From: Molossus alvarezi
Taxonomy: Eukaryota > Chordata > Mammalia > Chiroptera > Molossidae
Assembly: GCA_037176705.1 (NCBI GenBank)
Contig: JBAWUJ010000118.1
Coordinates: 62,001-126,000, forward strand
Direction of reading: 5' to 3'
DNA length: 64,000 nucleotides
Position 1 is the first letter of the stretch, and the number at the start of each line of letters is the position of its first letter. Below are positions 12,193 to 24,061 of this stretch, piece by piece. The position numbers and the translations under genes were made by a program. Under the pieces are notes generated by a model. It did no database searches and was not told the origin of the DNA. It saw only the letters and a list, made by a program, of their open reading frames with translations.

Positions 12193-15100
12193 AACTAACT
12201 ACTGTTCCAATGAAGGAATAAGCTAGCGTTCCATGGAATGAACTAGCTAGTGTTCCATGGATGGAACTAGCTAGTGTTCTATGGAAAGAACTACTTAGTT
12301 TTCCATTGAAAGAACTAGCTAGAGTTCCACGGAAGTAACTAGCTAGTGTTCCATGAAAGAAACTAGCTAGAACTAGCTAGTTTTCCATGGAAGGAACTAC
12401 TTAGTGTTTTATGAAATTAACTATTTAATTTGCCATGGAAGGAACTACTTAATGTTTCATGGAAAAACTAGCTAGTGTTCCAGGAAAGGTCATAGTTACT
12501 GTTCCAGAGAAGAAACTACTTAGTGTTCCAGTGTAAGAACTAGTTAGTGTTCCAGGGAAGGAAGTAGCTATTGTTCCAGGGAAGGAACTAGCTAGTGTTC
12601 CAGTGAAAAAACTACATAGTGTTCCATGGAAGGATCTACTTATTGTTCTCTGGAAGGAATAAGTTAGTGTTCCTGAAAATAAACAAGATACTGTTACATG
12701 AAAGGAAGTACATAGTGTTCCTTGGAAGAAACTACTTAGTGTTCCATAGAAGAAACTAATTAGTGTTCCATGGACGTAACTAGTAGTGTTCCATGAAAGG
12801 AACCATCTAGTGTTCCAGGGAAGGCACTACTTAGTGTTCCATGGAAGGAAGTACTTAATGGTCCATGGAAGGAACTACTTAGTGTTCCATGGAAGAAACT
12901 AGTAGTATTCCATGGAAGGAACTAGTTTATGTTCTATGAAAAAAAAATACTTAGTGTTCTATGGGAGGATCCAGCTAGTATTCCATGGAAGGGATACTTA
13001 CTGTTCCATGGAATGAACTAGCTAGTGTCCAAGTAAGGAACTAGGTAGTGTTTTTTGGAAGAATCTAGCTAGTGTTCCATGGAAGGAACTTGGTAGTGTT
13101 CCATGGAAGAGACTACTCAGTGTTCAATGGAAAGAATACTTAGTGTCCCAGATAGAAAATAGCTAGTGTTCCATTCAAGGAAGAAGCTAGTGTTCCAAAG
13201 AAGAAACTAGCTACTTTTCCATGGAACAAACCACATATATTCCATGGAAGAAACTACTTATTGTTCCGTGGAAGGAACTACTGAGTGCTCCATTGAAAAA
13301 ACGAGGTAGTGTTGCATGGAAGGAACTACTTAGTGTTTCATGTAAGGAACTACTTAGTGTTGCAAGGAAGGAATTAGCTAGTGATCCATGAAAGGAACTA
13401 GCTAGAGTTCCATGGAAGAAACTACATAGTGTTCCATGGAAAAGAATCCTACGTGTTCCATGGAAGGAACTAGCTAATGTTTCATGGAAAAAACTATTTA
13501 ATGTTCTATTGAAGGAACTAGCTAGTGTTGCATGCAAGGAACTCCGTAGTGTTCCATGGACGAAACTAGCTAGTGTTCCATGGAAGAAACAAGCTAGTAT
13601 TCCATGGACGGATCTAGGTAGTGATCCATGGAAGGAACTAGCTAGTGTCCCATGGAAGGAACTAGCTAGTTTTCTATGGAAGTAACTGGCTAGCGTTTCA
13701 GGGAAGACACTGCTTAGTGTTCCATGGAAGGAACTTCTTAGTGGAACATGGATGGAACTAGATAGTGTTTCATGGAAGCAATTACTTAGTGTTCAATGGA
13801 AAAACTATTTTGAGTTCCATGGCAGAAAGTAGCTAGTGTTGCATGCAAGGAACTGCTTAGTGTTCCATAGAAAAAACTAGCTACTATTCCAATGAAGGAA
13901 TAAGCTAGTGTTTCATGGAATGAACTAGCTAGTGTTCCGTGGATGGAACTAGCTAGTGTTCCATGTAAGGGGCTACTTAGTGTTCTATGGAAAGAACTAC
14001 TTAGTTTTCCATTGAAGGAACTAGCTAGAGTTTCACGGAAGTAACTAGCTAGTGTTCCATTAAAAACACTAGCTAGAACTAGCTAGTTTTTCATGGAAGG
14101 AACTACTTAGTTCTGCATGGAAAAAACTACTTAGTGTTCCATGAAAGGAACTAGCTAGTGTTCAATAAAAGGAACTAGATAGTGTTCCATGGAAGAAGCT
14201 AATTAGTGTTCCATGTAGGAAGTAGATAGTGTTCCATGGAAGGATCTTGCTAGTGTTCCCTGGATGTATCTAGCCAGTGTTCCATGGAAGGAGCAACTTA
14301 TACTTCCATGGAAGGAACTAACTAGTGTACCATGGAAAGATCTAGCTAGTGTTCCATAAAAAAAATAAATAAATAAACTACTTAATGTTCCATGAAAAAA
14401 ACTATCTAGAACTAGCTAGTTTTCCATGGAAGGAAGTACTTAGTGTTCCATGGAATAAACTAACTAGTTCTTTATGGAAGAAACTACTTAGAGTTTCATG
14501 GAAGTAACTACTTAATGTTCCATGGAAAAACTAGCTAGTGTTCCAGGGAAGGTAATAGTTACTCTTCCAGAGAATAAACTACTTAGTGTTCCAGTGTAAG
14601 AATTAGATAGTGTTCCAGGGAAGGATGTAGCTATTGTTCCAGGAAAGGAACTAGCTAGTGTTCCAGGGAAAAAACCACATAGTGTTCTATGGAAAAAACT
14701 ACTTAGTGTTCCTGGGGAAAAATAAGTTAGTGTTCCATAAAAGAAACTTGATACTGTTACGTTGAAGGAAGAACATAGTGCTTCATGGAAGGAATGACTT
14801 AGTGTTACATAGAAGAAACGATTTAGTGTTCCATGGAAGGAACTAGTAGTGTTCCATGGAAGGAACCACCTAGTGTTTCAGAAAAGGCACTACTTAGTGT
14901 TCCATGAAGGAAATACTTAATGGTCCATGGAAGGATCTACTTAGTGTTCCATGGAATAAACTAGTAGTATTCGATGGTAGGAACTAGCTAGTGTTCCATA
15001 AAATGAACTACTTAGTGTTCCATGGAACGAAGTAGCTATTGTTCCATGGAAGAAATGAGCAAGGGTTCCATTGAAGAAACTAGTTAGTGTTCCATGAAGG

Positions 15101-16497
15101 AACTAGCTTGTGTAAAATGGAAGGAACTAGCTTGTGTTCCATGGATTGAAGAAGCTAGTGTTCCTTGAAAAGGAACTAACTAGAACTAGCTAGTGTTCTA
15201 TGGAAGGGACAATTTAGTGTTTCATGGATGTATCTAGCTAGTGTTCCATGGAAGGAAGTACTTACTGCTCCATGGAAGGAACTATTAGTGTTCCATGGAA
15301 GAGACTACTTAGTGTTCAATGGAAGGAACTACCTCGTGTTCCATGAAAAGAAGTAGCTAGTAATGCATTGAATGAACTATCTAGTGTTCAATGGAAGAAA
15401 GTAGTAGTGCTCCATGGAAGAACCTAGTTAGTGTTCCATGCAAGGAACTAAATAGTGTTCCATGGAAAAAACTAGCTTGTTTTCCATGGACTAAACTACA
15501 TTTAGTTTCATGGAAGTAACTACATAATGTTCCATGAAAGAAACTAGCTAGTGTTCCAGGAAAGGAACTAGTTTGTGCACCTGGGAACAAAATACTTAGT
15601 GTTCCAGAGTAGCAATTAGATAGTGTTCCGGGGAAGGAACTAGCTAGTGTTCCAGGGAAGGAACAGGCTAGTATTTTTTGGAAGAAACTAGCTAGCTATT
15701 CATGAAAGTAACTATCTAGTGTTCCATGGAAGGATCTAGCTAGTGTTCCTTAAAAAAAATTCTTAGTGTTTTATGGAAAAAGCTACTTGGTGTTCTATGG
15801 AAGAAACTAGCTACTATTCCGTGGAAGGAACTAGGTAGTGTTCCATGGAAGGAATTACTTAGTGTTCCATGGAAGGTACTAATTAGTGTTCCATGGAAGG
15901 AAATACTTAGTGTTCCAAGGATGGAAGTCAATAATGTTCCATGGAAGGAACTATCTAGTGTTATATGGAGGGAACTACTTAGTGTTCCATAAAAGTAACT
16001 AGCTAGTGTTCCAAGGAGTGATCTACCAAGTGTTCCATGGAAGATAATGCTTAGTGTTCCATGTAAGGAACTAGCTAGTGTTTCATGGAAAATACTAGTT
16101 AGTGTTCCATGGTGGCAACTAGCTAGTGTTCCATGGAAGAAACCATCTAGTGTTCCATGGCAGAATCTAGCAAATGTTCTATGGAAGGAACTAGTTAATG
16201 TCTTATGAAAGGAACTAGCTAGTGTTCCATGGAAGAAATTAGATAGTGTTTTATGGAAGGAACTACATAGTGTTTCATGCAAAGTACTACTAAGTGTTCC
16301 ATGGAAAAAACTAGATAGTGTACCATGGAAGGAACTATCTAGTGTCCCATGGAAGAAACTAGCTAGTGTCTCATGGAATTAACTAGCTAGTATTTTATTG
16401 AAGGAACTAGGTAGTATTTCATGGAAGGATCTTCTTAGTGTTCCATGGAAGGAACTTCTTAGTATTCCATGGCAGAAAATAAATTGTTACATGGACG
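12185..16497 (+). repeat. 24-bp satellite array, block 3 (left part), forward orientation
   Basis: Forward monomers again. It contains two related multi-monomer segments, starting near 12190 and 13875, that share the same order of variant monomers (AATGAAGGAATAAG, then TTTTCCATTGAAGG, then TTCCACGG and a partial extra unit). TTCCAGGGAA variants follow near 12480-12620 and 14530-14690. The block is interrupted by a full-length LINE-1 and resumes at 22359. There are no genes. Confidence 0.93.
14358..14379 (+). repeat. Short (AAAT)n tract inside a satellite monomer
   Basis: The monomer spacer here has grown into an A-run followed by AAAT units. It resembles the tail of the LINE-1 derivative at 4640-4688, but no element body is attached, so local slippage is the simpler reading. 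Confidence 0.6.
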
Positions 16498-16509
16498 AGA
16501 CTAACTCTT
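16498..16509. repeat. Target-site duplication, 3' side of the LINE-1
   Basis: AGACTAACTCTT lies directly next to the poly-A (poly-T on the plus strand) end of the LINE-1 and is repeated exactly at 22347-22358 beyond its 5' end. The 12-bp duplication fits target-primed reverse transcription. Confidence 0.9.
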
Positions 16510-16768
16510 TTTTTTTTATGAATTTATTTATTTATTTGTTTTTTTGTTACAGATATTTTACCTTTTTACCCCATTGGCACCCCCCAACCCAACCCCCCCT
16601 CCACCCTATCCCCGACTTAGTTGTCCATGGCCATTGGTCATGCATACATGCATATAAGTTCTGTGGTGTATCTCTTCCCACCCCCCCATCCCCTCTTCTG
16701 AGGGATGTCAGTCTGTGCCCTACTTCCATGTGTCTGGGTCTACTGTATTCCTCAGACTGTTATTTTCA

Positions 16769-19700
16769 TTATATTCCGTATATAAGTGAGATCATGTGGT
16801 ATTTGTCTTTTTCTGCTTGGCTTCTTTCACTTAGGATAATACTTTCCAGGTCCCTCCATGTTGTCTCAAAGGATAAGAGATCTTTCTTTCTTACCGCTGC
16901 ATAGTATTCCATTGTGTATATGTACCACAGCTTTTTTATCCATTCGTCTACTGGTGGACACTTGGGCTGTTTCCAGATCTTAGCTATTGTAAATAGTGCT
17001 GCTATGAACATGGGGGTACATATATTCTTCCTGATTGGTGTTTCAGGCTTCTTAGGGTATATTCCCAGCAGTGGGATGACTGGATCAAATGGAAGTTCAA
17101 TTTTTAATTTTTTGAGGTAGCACCATATTGTTTTCCATAGCGGCTGCACCAGTCTGCATTCCCACCAGCAGTGTATTAGAGTCCCCTTTTCTCCACACCC
17201 TCGCCAACACTTATTGTTTGATGATTTGTTGATGGCGGCCATTCTGACAGGTGTGAGGTGATACCTCATTGTTGTTTTAATTTGCATCTCTCTGATGATT
17301 AGTGATGTTGAGCATTTCTTCATATGACTCTTGGCCATTTGTATGTCCTGTTTGGAGAGGTGTCTATTCAGCTCCTCTGCCCATTTTTTAATTGGGTTCT
17401 TTGTCTTCCTTTTGTGGAGTTGTATGAGCACTCTGTATATATTGGAAATTAACCCCTTATCTGATACATCATTGGCAATGATGTTCTCCCATACAGTGGG
17501 TTGCCTTTCTATTTTGATGATTGTTTCTTTTGCTGTGCAGAAGCTTTTTAGTTTGATGTAGTCCCATGTGTTCATTTTCTCCTTTATTTCTGTTGCCTTA
17601 GGTGATGTATCAGTGAAAATTCTGCTCCCTATGATGTCCGAAATTTTGTTGCCTACATTTTCTTCTAGAATTTTTATGGATTCACGGGTCACATTTAAGT
17701 CTTTTATCCATTTTGAGTTTATTTTTGTGTATGGTGTAAGTTGATGGTCGAGTTTCATTTTTTTGCATGTAGCTGTCCAATTTTCCCAACACCATTTATT
17801 AAAGAGGCCGTCTTTACTCCACTGTATGCTCTTGCCACCTTTGTCAAATATTAATTGAGCATATTGCCTTGGGTCCATTTCTGGGTTTTCAGTTCTGTTC
17901 CACTGGTCTATATGCCTGTTCTTGTGCCAGTACCAGGCTGTTTTGGTTACAGTCGCTTTGTAGTATAACCTGATATCTGGTATTGTGATCCCACCTACTT
18001 TGTTCTTCTTTTTCAAGATTGCTGTGGCTATTCGGGGTCTTTTTTGGTTCCATATGAACTTTTGAAGTATTTGTTCTAGTTCTATGCAATATGTCGTTGG
18101 TATTTTGATGGGGATTGCATTGAATCTATAGATTGCTTTGGGTAGTATGGACATTTTAATGATGTTAATTCTTCCAATCCATGAACAGGGTATGTGCTTC
18201 CACTTTTTTATATCTTCCTCTATTTCTTTTTTCAATGACCTGTAGTTTTCTGCAAATAGGTCCTTTACTTCTTTGGTTAAGTTTATTCCTAGGTATCGTA
18301 ATTTTTTTGGCACGATGGTAAATGGGATTGTTTTTTCAGTTTCTCTTTCTGTGAGTTCATCATTGATGTACAAGAATGCCGTCGATTTCTTGACGTTAAT
18401 TTTGTATCCTGCTACTTTGCCAAATTCATTTATTAAGTCTAATAGATTTTTGATGGAGTCTTTAGGGCTTTCTATGTACAATATCATGTCATCTGCAAAT
18501 AATGACAGTTTCACTTCCTCCTTTCCAATTTGGATCCCTTTTATTTTTTCTTCCTGTCTGATTGCTGTGGCTAAGACTTCCAGTACAATGTTAAATAAGA
18601 GTGGCGAAAGTGGACATCCCTGTCTTGTTCCTGTTCTTAATGGAAATGTTTTTAGTTTCTGTCCATTGAGTATGATGTTGGCTGTAGGTCTTTCATATAT
18701 GGCCTTTATTATGTCGAGATATGATCCCTCTATTCCTACATTGCTGAGCGTTTTTATCAGAAATGGATGCTGGATTTTGTCGAATGCTTTTTCAGCATCT
18801 ATTGATACGATCATGTGGTTTTTATTCTTCATTTTGTTTATGTGGTGTATCACATTTATTGATTTGCGAATATTGTACCAGCCTTGCATCCCTGGAATGA
18901 ATCCCACTTGGTCATGGTGAATAATTTTTTTGATGTATTTCTGGACCCAATTTGCTAGAATTTTGTTCAGGATTTTGGCGTCTATGTTCATCAGGGATAT
19001 TGGCCTGTAGTTTTCTTTCTTCGTAGTGTCTTTTTCTGGTTTTGGAATTAGAATTATGCTGGCCTCATAGAACGTGTTTGGAAGTCTTCCTTCTTCTTGA
19101 AAATTTTGAAATAGTTTGAGGAGAATGGGTGTTAGTTCTTTTTTGAATGTTCGGTAAAACTCCCCCGTGAAACCATCTGGGCCTGGGCTTTTGTTTGCTG
19201 GGAGAGTCTTGATTACCTCTTCAATTTCCTTAGTTGTTATTGGTCTGTTCAAGTTTTCTATGTCTTCCGGGAATAGTTTTGGGAGACTGTGTGTTTCTAG
19301 AAATTTGTCCATTTCACTGAGATTGTCGAATTCGTTGCCATATGGTTGTTCATAGTAGTTGTTAACGATCTTTTGTATTTCCGTGGTGTTTGTTGTTACT
19401 TCTCCTCTTTCATTTCTGATTTTGTGTATTTGGGTTCTCTCTCTTTGTTTCTTGGTGAGTCTAGCTAAGGGTCCATCAATCTTGTATATCTTTTCGAAAA
19501 ACCAGCTCTTTGTTTCATTGATCCTTAGAATTTTTTTTTTGGTCTCTATGTCATTTATTTCTGCTCTGATCTTTACTATTTCCTTCCTTCTACTTGCTCT
19601 GGGGTTTTCTTTTTGTTTGCTTTCTAATTCTTTAAGTTGTGAGGTTAGACAGTCAATTAGAAATTTTTCTTGTTTTTTGAGGTAGGCCTGTAGTGCTATG

Positions 19701-20591
19701 AACTTCCCTCTCAGAACTGCTTTCGCTGCATCCCATAGATTTTCTGTTGTTGTGTGTTCATTTTCATTGGTTTCCAGGAAGTTTTTAATTTCTTCCTTGA
19801 TCTCCTCGGTGACCCATTCATTGTTTAATAACATGCTATTTAGCCTCCATGTGTTGAAATGTCTTTGCATGTTCTTGTTGCAATTGATTTCTAGTTTCAT
19901 GCCATTGTGATATGAGAAGATGCTTGATATGATTTCAATCTTCTTGAACTTGTAGAGATTTAGTTTGTGTCCTATAATGTGGTCTATCTTTGAGAATGTC
20001 CCATGTGCACTTGAGAAGAATGTGTATTCTGTAGTTTTGGGGTGTAATTCTCTGTAGATATCTATTAAATCCATTTGGTCTAGTGCTTCATTTAGAGTTT
20101 CTCTTTCCTTGCTAATTTTTTGCCTAGAGGATCTATCCAGTGCTGTCAACGGGGTGTTGAAGTCCCCTGCTATGATTGTATTGTTGTCGATTTCTCCTTG
20201 GAAGTCCTCCAGAAGATTTTTAATATATTTTGGTGCTCCTATATTGGGTGCATATATGTTTATCAAGGTTATATCTTCCTGTTGGATAGATCCTTTCAAT
20301 ATTATGTAGTGGCCGTCTTTGTCTCTAGTTATGGTCTTCATTTTGAAATCTATTTACTCAGATATGAGAATTGCTACCCCAGCTTTTTTTTGCTTTCCAT
20401 TTGCTTGGAAAATTTTTTTCCATCCCTTCACTTTCAACCTATGTGAGTCTTTTGTTGTGAGGTGGGTCTCTTGTAAACAACATACAGATGAGTCATGCTT
20501 TCTTATCCAATCAGCTACTCTGTGTCTCTTTATGGGAGCATTCAATCCATTTACGTAAGGTGATTATTGATATGTACTTATTTATTGCCAT
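16769..20591 (-). pseudogene. LINE-1 ORF2 (endonuclease and reverse transcriptase), disabled
   Basis: Encodes the LINE-1 ORF2 protein, which nicks target DNA and copies LINE-1 RNA in place. Reading from the ATG at 20591: an apurinic-type endonuclease domain with QETHL, AGDFN and SKIDHIIGH; a reverse transcriptase domain with PGPDGF, the LFADDM catalytic motif and downstream thumb sequence; and a C-terminal Cys-rich motif (C-x3-C-x7-H-x4-C type, CWRGCGEKG). Total length is about 1,270 codons, close to the usual size of the family. Two lesions are visible: an apparent 2-base deletion near 20555-20558, about 12 codons in, that shifts the frame, and an in-frame TAA at 20354-20356. The remaining 1,190-codon stretch is open, so most of the protein is well preserved. 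It cannot make a full ORF2 protein as it stands. Confidence 0.95.
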
Positions 20592-20636
20592 TTTTGTTTA
20601 GTGTGGTTCTATTTTTCTTCCCATTTCTACTGCTAA

Positions 20637-21518
20637 TTACAGCAGTCCTTTTAACATTTCTTGCAGTGCTGGTTTGGTGCTAATGTATTCACTTAGCTTT
20701 TTTTTGTCTGGGAAGCTCTTTATTTGATCTTCTATTTTGAATGATAGCCTTGCTGGGTAGAGTAGTCTTGGATTCAGATTCTTGTTTTTCATGACTTTGA
20801 TTACTTCATGCCATTCTCTTCTGGCCTGTAGTGTTTCTTGTGAGAAGTCAGCTGAGAGCCTTATGGGGTTCCCTTTGTAGGTAACCTGTTGCTTATCTCT
20901 TGCTGCTTTTAGGATTCTGTCTTTGTCTTTAATTTGTGGCATTTTAATTACTATGTGTCTTGGTGTGGGCCTGTTTGGGTTCTTCTTACTTGGGACTCTC
21001 TGTGCTTCTTGAACTTGAATGCCTTCTTCCTTCACCAAATTAGGGAAGTTTTCTCTCACTATTTCTTTGAATATGTTCTCTAACCCTTGCTCATTTTCTT
21101 CTTCTTCGGGGACTCTTATGATGCGAATATTATTACGTTTCCAGTTGTCCCATAGTTCTCTTAAGCTGTCTTCCTATTTTTTAATAGTTTTTTCCTTTTG
21201 TTTTTCTTATTGGTTGATTTTTTCTACCCTGTCTTCTAATTCACTGATCCAGTCCTCAGCTTCTCCTACTCTGCTTTTTAAACCTTCCAATGTGTTTTTC
21301 ATTTCAGATATGTCATTTTTTATCTCTTCTTGTTGGTTTTTAATTTCCATTTGGCTTATTTTCAGTGTCTCTATGTCCTTACTCATGCTGTTCAGCTTCC
21401 TCAAGATCATGGCTCTGAATTCTAGCTCTGTTAACATGCCTAATTGCTCCACATTGATCTCATCTTCGGTGGAGGTGGCTTGCTCTTTCATTTGGCTTCT
21501 GTTTCTGTGTTTCACCAT
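20637..21518 (-). pseudogene. LINE-1 ORF1 (RNA-binding chaperone), disabled
   Basis: Encodes the LINE-1 ORF1 protein, the trimeric RNA-binding and chaperone protein that coats LINE-1 RNA. From the ATG at 21518 there is a basic N-terminus, then a long heptad-rich coiled coil (about residues 30-105, many E, K, L, I), then the RNA-recognition and C-terminal domains in the 140-residue part at 20637-21059 (motifs NFPNLVKEE, RHIVIKM, ARREWHEV, LYPARLSF). About 293 codons in all, slightly short for the family. Two in-frame nonsense codons break it, at 21207-21209 (TAA) and 21174-21176 (TAG), at the end of the coiled coil. ORF2 begins 45 bases downstream, the usual arrangement. Confidence 0.92.
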
Positions 21519-22346
21519 TTTTGCTATCACTGTGGGCTTTGGAGCCTGTCAAGTTCTCCCTGTGGGTTTTGGTGTTCTGCTGTTTGTGGCTCCCTCTCCT
21601 GTGTTTAGATGAGCGAGGGAGGACCCGTGTTGAACACCACTGTCAAGTCTTACTTTCCTGGTCAAAGTTGCCAGCCCAGGAAACATACTGTTATCCTCTA
21701 GCTTTTTGCCTGGAGGCTCGCAGTCTAGGTTAATTGATGAGTTTTGGGTTGTCAGTTGATTGAAAAATTCCCTCTGGAGCTCAGCCTAGGGGCTTTCACG
21801 AGGGTGGGGCAGATGCTGGTCGTTAGTGAGCCTCAATTAACACTTCAATAGCCCACAGGGTGGGGTTGGATCTCCGAGGGAGGGGCTGCTGCCTCTCCCC
21901 AGAGCCCTGGGAAGGAGCAATAGGGCCACCGTCCTGAGTGGCTGCACTCAGCCAAAGCTCCAAGAGCCCTCCAAACCCCGAGTGTCCCGACACAGTTCCA
22001 GTACAGTCTGCCCTCCCTCCGCCGGAGCCCAAGGTGAGTGGCTGTGGCTGTTTTAGCCTCTGTCCCAGCTCTGCGCTGTGGGGCCGCCTGGGAGTGTAAC
22101 CCGCGGGCGCCGCTTATAGCTAAGGCCGCTGCCGGGCTGCCGACCGTGGGTTCCCAGCCCCCGTCTCGCGCCTTCGCAATCCTACCGGGATGGAGTCAGT
22201 GTCCCTTGTTGTATGATCCTCACAAGCTGCTTTTCTGTTGGTTTTTCCCGTCGATTTGTCTGTGTTATAGTTGTAATTCCAGTTTGGTTCTGGGAGACGG
22301 TCTGTGTAGCTCCGTTCACTCTGCCGCCATTTTTCGGTTCTTCTCC
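21519..22346 (-). promoter_or_regulatory. LINE-1 5'UTR and internal promoter
   Basis: About 828 bp upstream of ORF1, much richer in G+C and CpG than the rest of the window (for example 21820-22190). LINE-1 elements carry an internal RNA polymerase II promoter here. A YY1-type motif (AAAAATGGCGGC on the minus strand, 22323-22335) sits about 11-23 bases from the 5' end, where it is known to set the start site. The presence of the extreme 5' end shows that this copy is not 5'-truncated. Confidence 0.8.
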
Positions 22347-22358
22347 AGACTAACTCTT
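22347..22358. repeat. Target-site duplication, 5' side of the LINE-1
   Basis: Exact copy of AGACTAACTCTT at 16498-16509. It marks the outer edge of the LINE-1; satellite resumes at once with CCATGG. Confidence 0.9.
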
Positions 22359-24052
22359 GTCCATGGTAGGAAATAATTAGTGTTCCATGAAAGAAACTAC
22401 TTGGTGTTCCATGGAAAGAATTAGCTAGTGTTCCATGGAATGAACTATCTATTATCCCATGGAAGAAACTAGCTGGTGTCCCATGGAAGAAACCAGCTAG
22501 GGTTCCATTAATGTAAATAGCTAATGTTTCTTGGAAGAAACAAGCTATTGTCCAATTGAAGAAACAAACTAGTGTTCCATGGAAGTAACTAGCTAGTATT
22601 TTATGGAAGGAACTAACTATTGTTGCATGGAAGATACAATCTAGTGTTCCATAGAAGAATCTAGAAAGTGTTCTATGGATGGAACTATTTAGTGTTATAT
22701 GAAAGGAACTATATAGTGTTTCATGGAAGCATCAAGCTAGTGTTCCATGGAAGAAACTATCTAGTATCACATGAAAGAAACTAGATAGTGTCCCATGGAA
22801 GAAACTAGCTAGTGTCCCATGAAGTAACTAGCTAGTGTCCCATGCCAGGAACTCGTTTGTGTCCAATGGAAGAAACAAGCTGGTGTCCAGTTGAAAAAAC
22901 TAGCTAGTGTTCCAATGAAGTTACTAGCTAGTATTTCATGGAAGGAACTAACTAAAGTTGCATGGAAGGAACTTCTTAGTGTTCCATGGAAAAAACTAGA
23001 TAGTGTTCCATGGAAGGTACCGGTTAGTTTTCCATGGAAGAATCTATTTAGTGTTCCATGGTAGAAACTAGTTAGTGTTCCATGGAAGGAAGTAACTGGT
23101 GTTCTATGGAGAAATGTAGCTAGTATTACATGAAAGGAACTAGTTGGTGTTCCATGAAAGGAACTAGCTAGTGTTCCTCGTAAAGATCTAGCTAGTGTTC
23201 CATGGAAGGAACTACTTAGTGTTTCATGAAAGGAAATACTTTGTGTTCCATGGAATGAACTAGCTAGTGTTCCATGGAAAGAACTATTTAGTGTTACATG
23301 GAAGAAATTACTTAGTGTTCCATGGAAGGAACTATCTAGTGTCACATGGAAGTAACTAGCTGGTGTCCCATGGAAGAAACTAGTGGGTGTCCCATGAAAG
23401 TAACTAGCAAGAGTCCCATGGAACTAACTAGCTAGTGTCCCATGCAAGGAACTCGCTAATGTCCCATGGAAGAAACAAGCTGGTGTCCAATTGAAGGAAC
23501 AAGCTAGTGAAACATGGAAGTAACTACCTAGTATTTCATGGAAAGAACGAGCTAATGTTGCCTGGAAGGAACTTTTTAGTGTTCCATGGAAGGAACAAGC
23601 TAGTGTTCCATGGAAGAGACTACTCAGTGTTCAACGAAAAGAATACTTAGTGTTCCAGATAATAAATAGCTTGTGTTCCATTCAAGGAACTAGCTAGTGT
23701 TCCATGGAAGGAACTAGCTAGTTTTCCATGGAACAAACCACTTATATTCCATGAAAGGAACTTCTTATTGTTCCATGGAAGGAACTACTTACTGTTCCAT
23801 GGTAAGAACTAGCTAGTGTTTCATGGAAGGAACAAGTTAGTGTTCCTTGGGAAGAACTATTTAGTGTTCCATGGAAGAAATTACTTAGTGTTCCATGGAA
23901 GGAACTATCTATTGCCACATGGAAGAAACTAGCTGGTGTCCCAAGGAAGAAACTTGTTGGTGTCCCATGAAAGTAACTAGCAAGTGTCTCATGGAACTAA
24001 CTAGCTAGTGTCCCATGCAAGGAACTAGCTAATGTCTCATGGAAGAAACAAA
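22359..24052 (+). repeat. 24-bp satellite array, block 3 (right part), with a ~575-600 bp higher-order repeat
   Basis: Forward monomers, many of the TCCCATGG variant type. A run of variants (TCCCATG with AAGTAACTAGC, then TCCCATGCAAGGAAC, then a monomer with AAGCTGGTGTCC) recurs with its TCCCATGC monomer at 22837, 23437 and 24010. The spacings are 600 (25 x 24) and 573 bases, so this part is a tandem higher-order repeat of about 24-25 monomers. A fourth, partial copy is suggested near 22440-22560. There are no genes. Confidence 0.8.
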
Positions 24053-24061
24053 CTAGCTAGT
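24052..24061. other. Satellite orientation switch, forward to reverse
   Basis: An intact ACTAGCTAGT dyad is preceded by forward monomers and followed by reverse ones. A 3-bp-type linker therefore lies on both sides of this dyad, whereas an ordinary monomer has 3 bp on one side and 1 bp on the other. Confidence 0.85.

Larger units (their letters stand above)
16510..22346 (-). mobile_element. Full-length LINE-1 retrotransposon, minus strand
   Basis: An autonomous non-LTR retrotransposon of about 5.8 kb, complete end to end. From its 5' end it has an 828-bp 5'UTR with a YY1-type start site, ORF1, a 45-bp spacer, ORF2, a 3'UTR at 16541-16768 with G-rich runs, and an A-rich tail at 16510-16540 (T-rich on the plus strand, with AAAT units). 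A 12-bp target-site duplication flanks it in satellite DNA. Both reading frames carry only a few lesions (two nonsense codons in ORF1; one frameshift and one nonsense codon in ORF2), so the copy is defective but not ancient in appearance. Many antisense open frames across it are shadows of ORF1 and ORF2. Confidence 0.97.

Noticed and set aside
14358..14379. Tail of a third LINE-1 insertion
   Set aside because: No element body or target-site duplication is attached; slippage inside a monomer suffices.
18273..18920. Plus-strand open frame of 215 codons
   Set aside because: It is antisense to the reverse transcriptase region of LINE-1 ORF2, which explains it fully.
21019..21612. Plus-strand open frame of 197 codons
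   Set aside because: Antisense shadow of LINE-1 ORF1 and the end of its 5'UTR.
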